Shown here: piece after piece, positions 46,798-59,902 of the stretch
Position numbering within the stretch: the first letter of the stretch is position 1
Layout: each line of letters begins with the position of its first letter
Assembly (NCBI GenBank): GCA_009599575.1
Contig: VWND01000012.1
Coordinates: forward strand, 186,001-250,000
Length of the DNA stretch: 64,000 nucleotides
Reading direction: 5' to 3'
Source: Blumeriella jaapii
Taxonomy: Eukaryota; Ascomycota; Leotiomycetes; Helotiales; Drepanopezizaceae
The notes under the pieces: generated by a model
Databases searched by the model: none
What the model was told of the DNA's origin: nothing
The model's input: only the letters and a program-made list of their open reading frames with translations
Made by a program: the position numbers and the translations under genes

Positions 46798-48710
46798 AAT
46801 TTCGGCTTTATAAAATTTAAAACGCAAATAGCGAAGCAGCCGATTTCGTTAGCGATTTATTCGTCGATATTTTATTCGCTTTATTTAACGAAATCAAACG
46901 GATAAAAGCGTTTTCGCCTGGAAAAGCCGTTTGCCGTTGTATTAATTGTTTTTTTAATATACCTGATTTCGAAATTTATAAATCGCATTTAAGCTATTTA
47001 ATTAATAACAAGCGCTTTTAATAAATTACTGGCTTTTTTATTTAATTAATCGACAAAAACTTTTGCGTTTGTTTTCAAAATAAAATATACGCCGTATAAT
47101 TCGCTTTTTATTTTTTTTATTATTTTAAAAACGCTTCGGCATTTTCGTTTAATAGCATCGTAGCGTGCTTTTGCGAAAAATCATAAGCCGCTTTCGAATC
47201 GTAAAAAATACCGTTTTTTGTTTTTATCGATTTATTATAATATAGCTTTCCAACCGAAAATACTAGCGTCGATAATCAAAATGATTTTTTCTGCGTCTAA
47301 GTTATAATCGATCCGCATAAGCGATAAAACCGATAAAAAATCGTTTTTAAAAATTTTTATAGCTTTGCTTTGTTTTTTTTTCTAAACGAAATCGATTTCT
47401 TTTTTTATCGTAGCGTAAATAAATGCAGCTTTTTAAAAAAAATTTTTAATTTAATTGCGATAATAAATTATAACGCTAATAAAAACTTTGGCTTCGATAA
47501 TATTTTTATACTTTTTTTATTCGCAAATTTTTTCAATTTTCTTTCGTTGAAAATAACGGCCAACGCTATTAATTATATAACCGACGATATTTATTTCGGA
47601 TATACAAAATTTTAATCGAAAGTTAATAATAGCTTTGGCTTTTTCGAAGTAAATTATAACTTTGTCGATATTTTAAATATATTTTATTATATAACGTCGA
47701 ATTCTAAAAAGGATTTTTTTATTATTATAATATAATTTAAAACTTTTTATTTCGACGTCGTTAACGTAAAAAAAAGCAATATTAAAAATACAAATTATAA
47801 AAATCTTATATACGATTTTTACGAATTAAACGATTAAATTAATAGCTTTTATAAATATTCTGGTTATACGTAATAAACCGATTGGAATTTAAATTGCCGT
47901 TATATTTCGAAATCGTAAATTAAATATCAAATAATCGTAGTTTAAAAACAAATCGAAAAAAAAAGCGATCGTTAATCTTACGAATTCGTTTGAAAATTAA
48001 TCGATATTAAATAATACGTTAGCGTTTCGTATCGTTATTTTATTTTTTTCGACGATTGCGATAATAAATTTGTAAATATTTTTTTTTTTTTTCGCAACGA
48101 TAAACCATTTGTTTTTATATAAGCCGTGGTAAAATTCGAAAATCTTTTATTTAATTCGTTTTTTTAATATTTCGACCATTTTATTTTAAAAAGCTTTAGG
48201 AATTAAAAAAGTTTTTTTTTGCTAAGCTTCGTAAAACACGGTTTTAATATCGATATAAAACGTAACGTCAAAACTAAATTGGCCTATTTCGATAAAATCG
48301 AAAATTATAATTTTTTTTCGGTTACGTAAAACTTCGTACAAAACCTTTTTTTTTTTAACAAAAATTAAATTCCGATTGCTAAATTATTAAATCGTTTTTT
48401 TGTAAATCGGCTATCAAATAATAAGCTGGAAAATCGGCCGGTAATAAATCCTTCGAATTCGCTAATAATTAATTAAAATAATTTTATTATTTTATTTTTT
48501 TCGAATTAATTATTTATTTTTTCGGAAATATTTCTATCGGATTCGCTAAAATTTACAAATCGTACTTTATCAGTTTTGCGCTTATAAAAAATGCTAATAT
48601 TAATACAAAAAAGTAAAATATATAAATCGGATTTGTTTAATACGAAAACGAAATCTTCGAAACTTTTATTTCCGAATTAATAACCAAAAATATTAATATT
48701 AGCTAATTTT

Positions 48711-48743
48711 ATTCGCGATGCTATTTCGATTAGCAATATAAAT
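48711..48743. repeat. 33 bp palindromic mini-repeat, G2-e site 1
   Basis: ATTCGCGATGCTA, TTTCGAT, TAGCAATATAAAT; the right arm is RIP-damaged. Same site as 16153-16185, whose left arm is damaged instead. Confidence 0.8.
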
Positions 48744-50034
48744 GCTTTTAATCGAATATTTTTCAGGTTTTATTGCAATTCAGCGTTTATTTTAGAATCA
48801 AAGCCGGCTATTCGTTTTCCGATAAACGTCGACTAAAAAAACCTTATCGCCGGCGACGGTGATTTAACTTTGAAAAAATCGGTTTCAATTTTAGAAAAAA
48901 GCTTTTATCTGACCGTTTTCGGTGTATTTAAAACTAACGAGATTTTCCAAGATTTAAAGCATTTTAAAAATAATAAAATAAAAGCATTTTTTTATTATTA
49001 GAAAATCTTTATAAATAATAATATTTTTAACGTCGATTTTAATATTCCGTACAATTTTATTAAATTTAATCGTATTTTTATTAACGATAATATAAATCAT
49101 TCGTTTATCGATAATAATCGAAACACTACTAGCTTCGGCTGTTTTTTAATTTATGCAATTAATTTCGGCTCCATTATCGAATAAAGCGAAGGCGGTCGTA
49201 TTTTTCTCAAGTATAATTTTTATTTTTAGCGATTTTATAGCCGTATAAAAGCAGTTTCGTCGTTTTGACTTTTAAGTTTTTATAACAAAAGCCAAAAAAC
49301 TGATTTTTTCCGAAAATTCTTTTTTATCGGCTAAATTAACTGCGATATTATAAATTTTTTTCTGGTTTTTTTCTAATTTAAAATCGTTTTTTTTTTAAAT
49401 AATTTTAACTTTTTCGTTTTTTTTTAATACAAAAATTTGTTTATTAATAATTTTATCGAATTTTTCTTTTATGCTAAATAAATCGCTAAATTTCAATTTA
49501 ATTTTCTGTTTTATAATCCTTTTAATAGCTTCGTCGACGGCTTCGAAGCTAATATATTTATCGATTCATTTTTCGCTTCGCATTAATAATAAGCGTTTAA
49601 AAGCTGATACTTTTTAAATAATTTAAACCGAAATATCGATATCGATATTTTTTATATCGTCGTTAATTTTTTTATTATAAGCGTTTTTTTAATAGTTTTA
49701 TCGAATCTTTTTCGAATTTCAAAATCTTTTTCTTTTTCGATTCTGACGTTTTTTTTTTATTTTAATTAATTTGGCGAATAAAACAAAAGCATTTTGCTTT
49801 TTTGTGATTCGCTGGCTTAATTATACAGTTATAATATTTGTAAATGCGATAATTATATTAGCAATATATATATTTGTTTTTTATTTATATATTTAAATTC
49901 CATTTACGCTTAAAATAAAAGTTTTCTTTTTAATTAGCACGCTTTTTAAAATGTTTTTTTTTTATTAATAAAATCGTTTTTACATTTTTTCTGTTTTTTA
50001 AGCAATCGTTTTATTTCGTACCTTTTACTTTTAA

Positions 50035-51315
50035 ACGAATAATATTTAATCAGCTTTAATTTTCAGCTTTGTTAAAAAAGCTTATTTTTGCTTCCGTCGG
50101 GCCGAAGCAAATCGCTCCGTACTTATTAATATAACAAACATTATTATTTATACAAAAATTGAATGCTTTGTATTTAAAGCGAATATAAGATTTTTCGTAA
50201 TAAATTTTTTTATTATTATAAAACTTATATTCAAGGCCACGGGATTTATTTTAATAATTATTTTTATTATTTTAATAGCCGCGATTTTGATTCCCGCGTT
50301 GGTTTCCTTTTTTTTAATAATCGTTATTATAATTAATATTTCGCTGATTTTAATCGCTAATACGAAAAAATTGCTATTAAGCAGCTATTACTTTTACGAT
50401 AGCTTAGCGAAGCTGATCGCTTCGCGCATTTTAAAAAAAGTAATTATTATAAAAGCTATTTTAATCGTTTTTATTATCCGAATTAACGTAAAAAAGTTTT
50501 TTTTACTATTGTATAAAACTTTCGATTTTGCTTTAAAATCCTTGAATTTTAATATCGGTAAATTTTAATACGAAAGTTTCGATATTTTTATTAAGCTTTT
50601 TCAAGCCAGTAAATTTTGCAGAACGATTGAATAATATAATAACTAATTGTTTTTTGGCGATTTCGGTAATTTTTAGTGGCTGGATATATTCCTATACTAA
50701 AACTTTCACGTCTTTTTTATAAATAAAAAATAAAAAATTCTTTTAATTTATAGCTTCGATAATACGTTCGCTTTAATTTTATTTAAAAACGAATTCTACA
50801 AATTTAAAATACTAATCGAAGATTTTAAAATCTTATTTATCAATTTTAAAATGCTTAATGGTTTTATTGCGAATGCTAGTTAAAAAGCCAAATAAAAACA
50901 ATCTTTTTTATTTAATTTCGCTTAAAACTTTTTTGTTAACAAAAACGTTAGAAATTCTTATATAAATACGATAATAAGCCTTAAGTTTCTTAGCTTAGCG
51001 AATTATTATAACAAACTGTTTAAAAAAAGCGATAATATCGCGGATTTGCTAGCGATCGTAGTTTCGGAATTCCGATTTCAAAGCTTTAATTAGCTTGCGC
51101 CAGTTTCGAGCCCTAATAGCCTTTTATTTATTTATCGATTTAATAATATTTTTAATAATTGGGTTATAATAGCGAAAAAGTTTATCGAATATTTTAATTT
51201 TAAAAACTTCGAAATCTTTACAGGTTTTTTTATATTTTTCGATAAAATCGGTAATATTAGCGCTATTAAATAAAAATGCACCAAAAGAGCTAGGAAGAGG
51301 CATGCGGCCTCGCAT
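50035..51315 (-). pseudogene. G2-e gag
   Basis: The ATG at 51315 opens MRGRMPLPSSFGAFLF, NITDFIEKYKKTCKDFEV, 63 codons to a stop, as in the other copies. Further down the frame is colinear with G2-a, with Cys-containing text near 50100-50200. The strand-opposite stretch 50287-50568 is open but is only the shadow of this gene. Confidence 0.85.
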
Positions 51316-52084
51316 AAGAAAACGAAAAGCGTCGTTGTTTATGATATTAGTAAAAGTGTTAGTAAAATTTGAATTAAACGAATAAATGTTTTTTGGAATT
51401 GCAAATCGAAAGTTTTTAATATGAAAAAAATCGTTTTTAATAAAAAAGCTATCAAAAAAATCTTTGTGTTTTTTAAAAAAATTAAATAAAATAAAATTGC
51501 GTTTAAATATTTAAATAATATGTTAAAAAACTTGTTTTTTAATAAATTAACTGAATTAATATAATATTGCTGTATAATCCACGGTTTCGATATTTCGTAG
51601 CTTAAACTAATACACGTATAGCCATTTTTTTACTACTTTTAATAAAAAGTCGCAAATTATAATTGTCATAATCATAAAGCGTAAAATCAAAAGATTAAGT
51701 TTTCGCCAGGCGTTTGACCAAAAGAAATTTAATTTAAAAAAACCGAGCGCAGCGGTCGAAGCGTACGAACCAATATTCGATTTATTATTTTTAAACAAAA
51801 AAGCGACTTTCGTATTTTGAATTTCGCACGGTTCAGAATTGCCTAATTGTAATTTCAAACGTTTCTAAAATATATTGCATTTTTGTAATCTAATAATTAT
51901 ACGCAAAATAAAAAAGCTATTAGAAATCTTTCATATAATACAGCTGCGAACAACACCATATAAAAAGTCTTTTAAGCCGTAATAGCGAAATATCGAAATC
52001 GACTTGATTACGAATTTGAAAAATGCATCGGCGAATATATAAAAACGAAACACCGAAATTTAAATCCTTGCGTAAATTACCAAA
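51316..52084 (-). other. G2-e leader
   Basis: Counterpart of 12805-13575. A sense frame at 51607-51858 is open for 83 codons (MKLQLGNSEPCEIQNTKVAF) and one at 51920-52108 for 62 codons, crossing into the LTR. Neither is open in G2-a, so they are weak candidates for upstream coding sequence. Confidence 0.6.
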
Positions 52085-52351
52085 TATAAAAATAAATAAA
52101 AAAACCAAACTGATACGGCCATATATCGATAAGTAAAATAACCTAGGGAATTCCTAGAAAAAACTGAAAAAAGGAAAAGAAAAATAAATGAAAGTATGAA
52201 TTAAACTGCATGCCTATAATACTATTTAAAAAAATGCTTTGCTCTTATACCTGTTAAAGGTAGTCAATGGCAGGGGGTCTCGGAGGGGTCTATGCCTCGA
52301 CCATAGCTAAAACTACCAATTCCCATTAATACAGGGTATCACCGTTTTACA
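52085..52351 (-). repeat. G2-e 5' LTR
   Basis: 267 bp; on the minus strand TGTAAAACGGTGATACCCTG to the terminal TTTTATA. It is the best preserved G2 LTR: GGCAGGGGGTCTCGGAGGGG (plus strand) is intact although the leader beside it is RIPped. Confidence 0.95.
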
Positions 52352-53298
52352 AAAATCGTTTTTATAAATATAATAAGTTTTTTGTATTCGAATAAGCGAT
52401 TGTTTGCTATTACGCTTTTGATTTCGTTTTCGGATTCGTTTTCGATAATTAAAAATAAAAATCGCCGAATTATTTTAATTATTTTAAAAATATTAATTGC
52501 TACCGCGTATGTTTTTTCGAACTAAACGAAAATAATATTAATTTTTTCGTTTTATTCGTCGTTGTAAATTTAAAATATCGGAATAGCGTCGTTTTTTTTC
52601 TTCGGTATAAAAATGCCGCATTTAACGACGCTTAATTTTTTGCTTTAAAAAAAAATCAAATTTAAAATTTCGCAGCCGATTAAAACTTTTTTTGACGATT
52701 ATATAGCGTCGTCGACCAGTTTGCAAACAGCTGTAAAAAGATTTATAAATCTGCGAGCTTTTGGGTTATTAGCTTTTAAGGCTTACGCTTTAAAAATATA
52801 AGCGTTTAATATTCAGATTTCTTTTTTAATAAAAATAATAGTTTCGAAAAAGCAAGCGAAATGCCGAAATAAGATAATACCGGTAATTTTGCTAAAAACG
52901 TATTTTTAAATATTTTTTTTTCGTTGATTTGGCAAAAAGCGCAAGATTCGATTTATTATTTTTTTTTTTGTTATTTCGAGCTTTTTTTGCTTCGGCGAAA
53001 GCTTTCGAAGCGTTATCGTAATTCAGCAGGAATTTGTCGTAATTAAAGCTTTTGCGAACAAATTCAGTTTTAACAAAGTTTTCGTAATCGAATAAAAATT
53101 CGTTAACGTTTTTAATTATTATATCGAATTATTTATAAATATTTTTACGAAAATTGCTTATTAATTTAAAATAGCGATATTATATGCTTACTTAAATTCG
53201 GAAAAATTGCGTATAATAATTCCGTTTTAAAATAAATTAAAAATAAATTTATCAGATTTAGCAACGCTTTACTTAAGAAACGATATAATATCGATAGA
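52352..53298 (-). pseudogene. G2-d second ORF, N-terminal part
   Basis: Colinear with about 20207-21150 of G2-a. Text such as EFLFDYENFVKTEFVRKSF-like residues and the IDIISF start (ATCGAT near 53291) is shared. The far end continues at 41061. Damage is lighter than in G2-a in the stretch 52960-53100. Confidence 0.78.
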
Positions 53299-53824
53299 TT
53301 TATTAATTAAAAAAGTATGTTATATTTATTAAAAAATAATTGGAAAAAACTACGGAAATTGTAAAATATTTGTATTTAAAAACCACGGGAATCCGCATGC
53401 TGTTTTTTTAATAAATTATAATTATTCAAATAAGCATTCGTTCAAAATAACGAAAAAAGTAAATAATACAGAAATTAGCAAATAATAAAATACATAAAAA
53501 ATAGTTTTCGTAAAATGTGCGAGCAATATAAATATATTAAATATACGGCTTAAATATATATAAAGCTTTTGTTCTGATAAACAAAAATACAGTTAAACAA
53601 AAAAAAGTATAATAAATATTTTAAATAATATAAAAAAAGGTTTTAAAAATAAACAATATATATAAAACAGAATAATTAAATTATATATAAGCAAGCAAAA
53701 CAAAAATAATAAAACAGCATATAATAAAAAAGAAAAACAATAAATAATAAAAATAATAAAACAATTAATAAACAATTTTATATGTATTTTTCTTTTTTTC
53801 GGTTATAAATAAAATCACGATTTA
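53299..53824 (-). other. G2-d spacer with hydrophobic frame
   Basis: Counterpart of 19721-20206; 53593-53775 (minus) is open for 60 codons with the core FLFCLLIYNLIILFYIYCLF. Confidence 0.5.
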
Positions 53825-55313
53825 AATTATGCTTTTAATAGCGGAATTATCGTTCGGCTGTTTTCAAACTTTTCCAAAAGATTTTTTTTTTTCAAAAATA
53901 TAATCGCTTTGATCTGAATCGTCGTCGGATTCGCTGGAATCGGAATTATTATTTAAATCAAAATTTAAAAAATAGATTTGCTAGTTTTTTTTGTAAAATC
54001 GTTTTAATCGGTTAGCGGCGAACGTTTTTTTTAGTTTTGTTTTATCGAATTCCGTAAGTTTGTAATAGCTTTTATTTAATTCGGCCTCGTATATTTCGTA
54101 GAATCCGAGCTATTTATAAATAAATTTAATATCGGCCGATTTATTAATAGCGCGCTAAACGTTATAAATCAAAACCAGATTTTCTTTTTTGATTAGCGTT
54201 TTTTTTAAAATTTTAGTTTTATTTCAGATTTTTTTAGCTGCTTTTTTTTTTTTTTTTTTTTTTTAAATTATTTTTTTTATATTTATATCGCGGTAGTTTA
54301 ATTATTTAAATTTTATTATTAATAAATCTGCTTTCGTTTTTATTTCAATTATATTATAAAACTTTTATATAAGTTATTTTGTTTTTAAAAGTAGTCGAGC
54401 GTTTTTGCCGTATCAAATAAAAAATAAAATTATTCCGATAAAAACGTATATATATATGCGCATAGCAAAAAGCATTTCCGAAAATTTCCGCGACCAACGT
54501 TTATAACTTTTTCGAATAACTTTTAAAAAGCTGTTAAAAATATTTTTATAGCTTCGTTTAACGGATCCGTTGCTTTTCGAATTATAAGCTGAAATTTAAA
54601 TGCGTTGGATTTCGTATTTTTTTGTAAAAGTTTCGACAACGCTTTTGTTTTCGGATTTATTATCGACGTTTAATTTGCTAAACAAACCGTATCGATATAT
54701 AACGTTTTTCTAAAAAAAAATCGCTATAATTTCGAAAATAGCGTTTCGGAAAAATCGCTTTTTAAATCATTTAAATAAATCGTTAATAACGAATACGAAG
54801 CATATATAACCGCGATTGGTAATTAATACGCGTATAACGTCGAAATTGATTTTTTCTTAAATTTTAAAAAACTACGTCGAATATAATAAGTTTTTTTTCC
54901 GGCCAGGCTTTCGTTTTTAATAAAAAATGCAATTTTTAACGAAAGCTTTGCAGTTTTCGAAGCATTATTTTTATTAAAAATCGTTTTTAATTCGGTAATA
55001 AATAGCTTCAGCTTTTTTATAAAACACTTTTTCGTAGGCTTTTTTTATAATTTAAAATTTATCAGCTTTATTATTTATTACTAAACGTTTTTAATATATA
55101 TTATTTTTTATTTTATATAGCTTTTTATCGGCTAAAATATAATCGAAAGCTTGATTTTTAAACGATTTAAATTAATAATTTAGCACGTTAAATAATTTAA
55201 ATAAAATAGTTAAATAATATACGATTAAATAAAAGTTTTCGGTTTTGTAATTATCGATCAAAAGTTTATTTTCGTTATTAATCGGCTTATCCCGATCGTT
55301 TTCGATCAAATTT

Positions 55314-55346
55314 ATTCGTAGTGCCAGCCGAAATAATAACGCGAAT
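55314..55346. repeat. 33 bp palindromic mini-repeat, G2-d site 3
   Basis: ATTCGTAGTGCCA, GCCGAAAT, AATAACGCGAAT. Confidence 0.85.
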
Positions 55347-55374
55347 GCTTTCGGCCCGAAAATTAATATTTTTT

Positions 55375-55407
55375 ATTCGCCGTATTAGCCGAAATAGCAA
55401 CGCGAAT
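55375..55407. repeat. 33 bp palindromic mini-repeat, G2-d site 2
   Basis: ATTCGCCGTATTA, GCCGAAAT, AGCAACGCGAAT; starts 61 bp after the previous unit, two bases less than in the other copies. Confidence 0.85.
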
Positions 55408-57320
55408 AATTTCGGCTTTATAAAACTTAAAGCGCAGATAGCGAAGCAGCCGATTTCGTTAGCGATTTATTCGTCGATATTTTATTCGTTTTATTTAGCG
55501 AAATCAAAGGGATAAAAACGTTTTCGTTTGAAAAAATCGTTTGCCGCTGTATTAATTGTTTTTTTAATATACCTGACTTCGAAGTTTATAAATCGCATTT
55601 AAGCTATTTAATTAATAACGAACGCTTTTAATAAATTATTGGTTTTTTCGTTTAATTAATCGATAAAAACTTTTGCGTTTATTTTTAAAATAAAATATAC
55701 GCCGTACAATTCGTTTTTTATTTTTTTTATTATTTTAAAAACGCTTCGATATTTTTATTTAATAACGTCGTAGCGTACTTCCGCGAAAAATTATAAGCCG
55801 CTTTCGAATCGTAAAAAATACCGTTTTTTGTTTTTATCGATTTATTATAATACAGCTTTTTAATCGAAAATATTAACGTCGACAATTAAAATAATTTCTT
55901 TTGCGTTTAAGCTATAATCGATCCGTACAAGCGATAAAACCGATAAAAGGTCGTTTTTAAAAACTTTTATAGTTTTGCTCTGCTTTTTTCCCTAAACGAA
56001 ATCGATTTTTTTTTTTATCGTAGCGTAAATAAATACAGCTTTTTAAAAAAAAGTTTTCAATTTAATTGCGATAATAAATTACAACGCTAATAAAAGCTTT
56101 GGCTTCGGTAATATTTTTATATTTTTTTTATTCGCAGATTTTTTTAATTTTCTTTCGTTAAAAATAGCGGTCAGCGCTATTAATCATATAAATAACGATA
56201 TTTATTTCGGGCATACAAAACTTTAATCGAAAGCTAATAATAGCTTTGGCTTTTTCGAAGCAAATTATAATTTTATCGATATTTTAAATATGTTTTATTA
56301 TACAACGTCGAATTTTAAAAAAAAAAATTTTATTATTATAATATAATCTGAAGCTTTTTATTCCGACGTCGTTAACGTAAAAAAAAGCAATATTAAAAAT
56401 ATAAATTATAAAAATTTTATATACGACTTTTACGAATTGTACGACTAAATTAATAGCTTTTATAAATACTTTCGTTATACGTAATAAACCGATCGGAGTT
56501 TAAATTGCCGTTATATTTCGAAATCGTAAATTAAGCATTAAATAGTCGTAGCTTAAAAACAAATCGAAAAAAAAAGCGATCGTTAGTTTTGCGAATTCGT
56601 TTAAAAATTAATCGACGTTAAATAATATATTAGCGTTTCGTATTATTATTTTATTTATTTCGACGATTACGATAATAAATTTATAAATGCTTTTTTTTTT
56701 TCGCAACGATAAATTATTTGTTTTTATATAAACCGTGGCAGAATTCGAAGATTTTTTGCTTGATTCGTTTTTTTAATATTTCGATTATTTTATTTTAAAA
56801 AACTTTAAAAACCGAAAAGATTTTTTTTGCCAGGTTTCGTATAGCACGGTTTTAATATCGATATAAAACGTAACGTTAAAGCTAAATTAGTTTATTTTAG
56901 TAAAATCGAAAGCTATAATTTTTTTCCGATTGCGTAAAACTTCGTATAAAACTTCTTTTTTTTTTTGGCAGAAATTAAATTTCGATTGCTAGGTTATTAA
57001 ATCGTTTTTTTGTAAATCGGCTGCCAAATAATAGACTGGAAAATCGGCCGGTAATAAGTTTTTCGAATTCGCTAATAATTAATTAAAATGGTTTTATTAT
57101 TTTATTTTTTTTAAACTAATCGTTTATTTTTCCGAAAATATTTCTATCGGATTCGCTAAAATTTACGAATCGTATTTTATTAATTTTACGCTTGTAAAAA
57201 ATGCTGATATTAATACAAAAAAATAAAATTTATAAATCGGATTTGTTTAATATAAAAACGAAATCTTCGGAATTTTTATTTTCGAATTAATAATCAAAAA
57301 TATTAATATTAATCAATTTT

Positions 57321-57353
57321 ATTCGCTATATTATTTCGATTAGCGACGTAAAT
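57321..57353. repeat. 33 bp palindromic mini-repeat, G2-d site 1
   Basis: ATTCGCTATATTA, TTTCGAT, TAGCGACGTAAAT. Confidence 0.75.
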
Positions 57354-58664
57354 GCTTTTAGCTAAATATTTTTCAGATTTTGTTATAGCTTAGCGTTTGT
57401 TTTAAAATCAAAACCGGCTATTCGTTTTCCGATAAAACGTCGATTAAAAAGACTTTATCGTCGGCGACGATAATTTAATTTTAGAAAAATCGGTTTCAGT
57501 TTTAAAAAAAAGCTTTTATCTGTTCGTTTTCGATGTATTTAAAGCTGACGAAACTTTTCAAAATCCAAAGTATTTTAAAAATAATAGGATAAAAGCATTT
57601 TTTTATTATTGAAAAGTTTTTATAAATAATAATACTTTTAACGTCGATTTTAATATTTCGTATAATCTTATCAAATTTAATCGTATTTTTATTAACGGTA
57701 ATATAAATTATTCGCTTATCGGTGATAATCGGAATATTATTAGCTTCGGCTGTTTTTTGATTTATGCAATTAACTTCGGCTTTATTATCGAATAAAACGA
57801 AAGCGGTCGTATTTTTTTTAAATATAATTTTTATTTTTACGCTTTTATAACCGTGTAAAAGCAGTTTCGTTGTTTTGATTTTTGAGTTTTTATAGCGAAA
57901 GCCAAAAAGCTGACTTTTTCCGAGGATTTCTTTTTATCGGCTAAATTAATTACGATATTATAAATTTCTTTCTGATTTTTTTTTAATTTAAAATCGTTTT
58001 TTTTTAATTTAAAATCGTTTTTTTTTAAATAATTTTAACTTTTTCGTTTTTTTTTAATATAAGAATTTGTTTACTAATAATTTTGTCGAATTTCTTTTTT
58101 ATATTAAATAAATCGTTGAATTTTAATTTAATTTTTTGTTTTATAATCTTTTTAATAGCTTCGTCGACGGCTTCGGAACTAATATATTTGTCGATTTATT
58201 TTTCGCTTCGCATTAATAATAAACGTTTAGAAGCTGATATTTTTTAAATAATTTAAATTAAAATGTCGGTATCGATATTTTTTATATCGTCGTTAATTTT
58301 TTTTATTATAAGCGTTTTTTTAATAATTTTATCGGTTTTTTTTCGAATTTCAAAATCTTTTTTTTTTTCGATTCTAACGTTTTTTTTTATATTAATTAAT
58401 TTAGCGAATAAAACAAAAGCATTTTGCTTTTTTATAATTCGCTAGCTTAATTATACAGTTATAATATTTGCAAATGCGATAATTGCATTAGTAATATATG
58501 TATTTGTTTTTTATTTATATATTTGAATTTTATTTACGCTTAGAATAAAGGTTTTTTTTTAATTAATACGCTTTTTGAAATATTTTTTTTTTTTAATAAA
58601 AATCGTTTTTACATCTTTTTTATTTTTTAAACAATCGTTTTATTTCGTATTTTTTATTTTTAAG

Positions 58665-59600
58665 CGAATAGTATTTAATTAGCTTTGATTTTCAGCTTTG
58701 TTAAAAAAGCTTATTTTTGCTTTCGTCGGTCCGAAGCAAATCGCTTCGTATTTGTTAATATAATAAATTTTATTATTTATACAAAAATTAAATGCTTTAT
58801 ATTTTAAACGAATATAAAATTCTTCGCAGTAAATTTCTTTGTTATCGCAGAACTCGCATTTAAAATTACAGAGTCTGTTCTAATAATTACTTTTATTATT
58901 TTAATAACCGCGATTTTGGTTTTCGCGTTAGTTTTTTTTTTTTTTTTAATAATCGTTATTATAATTAATATTTCGCTGATTTTAATCGCTAGCACGGGGA
59001 AATTGCTATTGGGCAGCTATTACTTTTACGATAGCTTAGCGAAGCTGATCGCTTCGCGCATTTTAAAAAAAATAATTATTATAAAAGCTATTTTAATCGT
59101 TTTCGTTATCCGAATTAACGTAAAAAACTTTTTTTTGCTATTATATAAAACTTTCGACTTTGCTTTAAAGTTTTTAAATTTCAATATCGGTAAATTTTAA
59201 TACGAAAGTTTCGATATTTTTATTAAGCTTTTCTAAGTTAATAAGTTTTGTAAAACGATTAAATAATATAATAATTAATTTTTTTTAGCGATTTCGATAA
59301 TTTTTAATAGCTGGGCATATTTTTGCATTAAAGCTTTTACGTTTTTTTTGTAAATAAGAAAAAGAAATTTCTTTTGGTTTATGGTTTTAATAATACGTTC
59401 GCTTTGGTTTTGTTTAAAAACGAATTTCACAAATTTGAAATACTGATCGAAGATTTCAAAGTTTTATTTATTAATTTTAAAATATTTAATGGTTTTGTTA
59501 CGAATATTAATTAAAAGGCCAAGTAAAAATAATTTTTCCTGTTTAATTTCGCTTAAAGCTTTTTTATTAACGAAAACGTTAAAGACTTTCGTATAAGTAC
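58665..59600 (-). pseudogene. G2-d gag, N-terminus cut off
   Basis: Colinear with about 50035-50960 of G2-e. The opposite-strand open stretch 58916-59200 is a shadow of it. It ends at 59600 in the middle of gag where C1-b is inserted; the start codon and leader lie outside the window. Confidence 0.82.
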
Positions 59601-59902
59601 TGTCGTGCATAGCTGAATAGTCGGTAGGAACCCTCACCGGAGGCTGGAACGGATGAATTGTATGCAGTGAGATGTTACTTGTATTGTTCTAAGTCTGATT
59701 GGCGAGCTTTTCGCAAAAAACGGAAGGTTCGGGCTCGTTTAATTAGTCGCTCGGAAAAACTAGTTTCCGAGGAGGCTCGTTATTACGTGACTACGAGCTT
59801 TTCCGAGCTTCAGAAATATTTAACTACTAAAAGCGTACAAAAAAAAAAAATCTGAAACAAAAAAAATAAAAAGAAATAAAAAAATATAAATATAACGCAA
59901 CA
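59601..59902 (-). repeat. C1-b 3' LTR
   Basis: Plus strand TGTCGTGCATAGCTG to ATATAACGCAACA, exactly 302 bp like both C1-a LTRs. Holds ATTACGTGACTACGAGC. Confidence 0.93.

Larger units (their letters stand above)
45195..49770 (-). pseudogene. G2-e pol
   Basis: Same order as in G2-a. The protease site near 49165-49185 reads FDNGAEINCI (Asp kept, Ser to Asn), in contrast to NSGA in G2-a. The RT box near 47755-47770 reads YVNDVE. The integrase linker at 46560-46790 reads FALLFRLAPRINLIENDRNK and LIDNYETENFYLIVYYLI, open for 76 codons. The C-terminus has GPYEI-type text and an acidic tail near 45300-45350. Independent damage of the catalytic residues indicates separate RIP histories for the copies. 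Confidence 0.88.
41062..52351 (-). mobile_element. G2-e: complete G2 element, 11.3 kb
   Basis: LTRs at 41062-41330 (3') and 52085-52351 (5') flank a 10.75 kb body on the minus strand with the same gene order as G2-a. It is inserted in the second ORF of G2-d at GAAA. Together with G2-a it forms an inverted pair of 11.3 kb copies about 17 kb apart. RIP changes differ between the two, so they were mutated independently. Confidence 0.93.
53825..58400 (-). pseudogene. G2-d pol
   Basis: Same domain order as G2-a. The protease site near 57785-57800 reads FDNKAE (Asp kept, Gly lost), the RT box near 56365-56385 reads YVNDVG, and the C-terminus has an acidic patch near 53910-53950 preceded by AANRLKRFYKK-type text near 53990-54020. 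An extra Lys-rich direct repeat (AATTTAAAATCGTTTTTTTT, twice at about 57983-58023) is private to this copy. Confidence 0.87.
30153..59600 (-). mobile_element. G2-d: G2 element split by three insertions
   Basis: The minus-strand copy begins at its 3' LTR (30153-30419) and can be followed as 30420-32162, 40376-41061 and 52352-59600, which join colinearly when compared with G2-e. The cuts are C1-a (duplication AAAAC at 32158-32162 and 40376-40380), G2-e (GAAA at 41058-41061 and AAAA at 52352-52355, one RIP-type difference) and C1-b at 59601. Gag N-terminus, leader and 5' LTR are outside the window. Confidence 0.9.
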
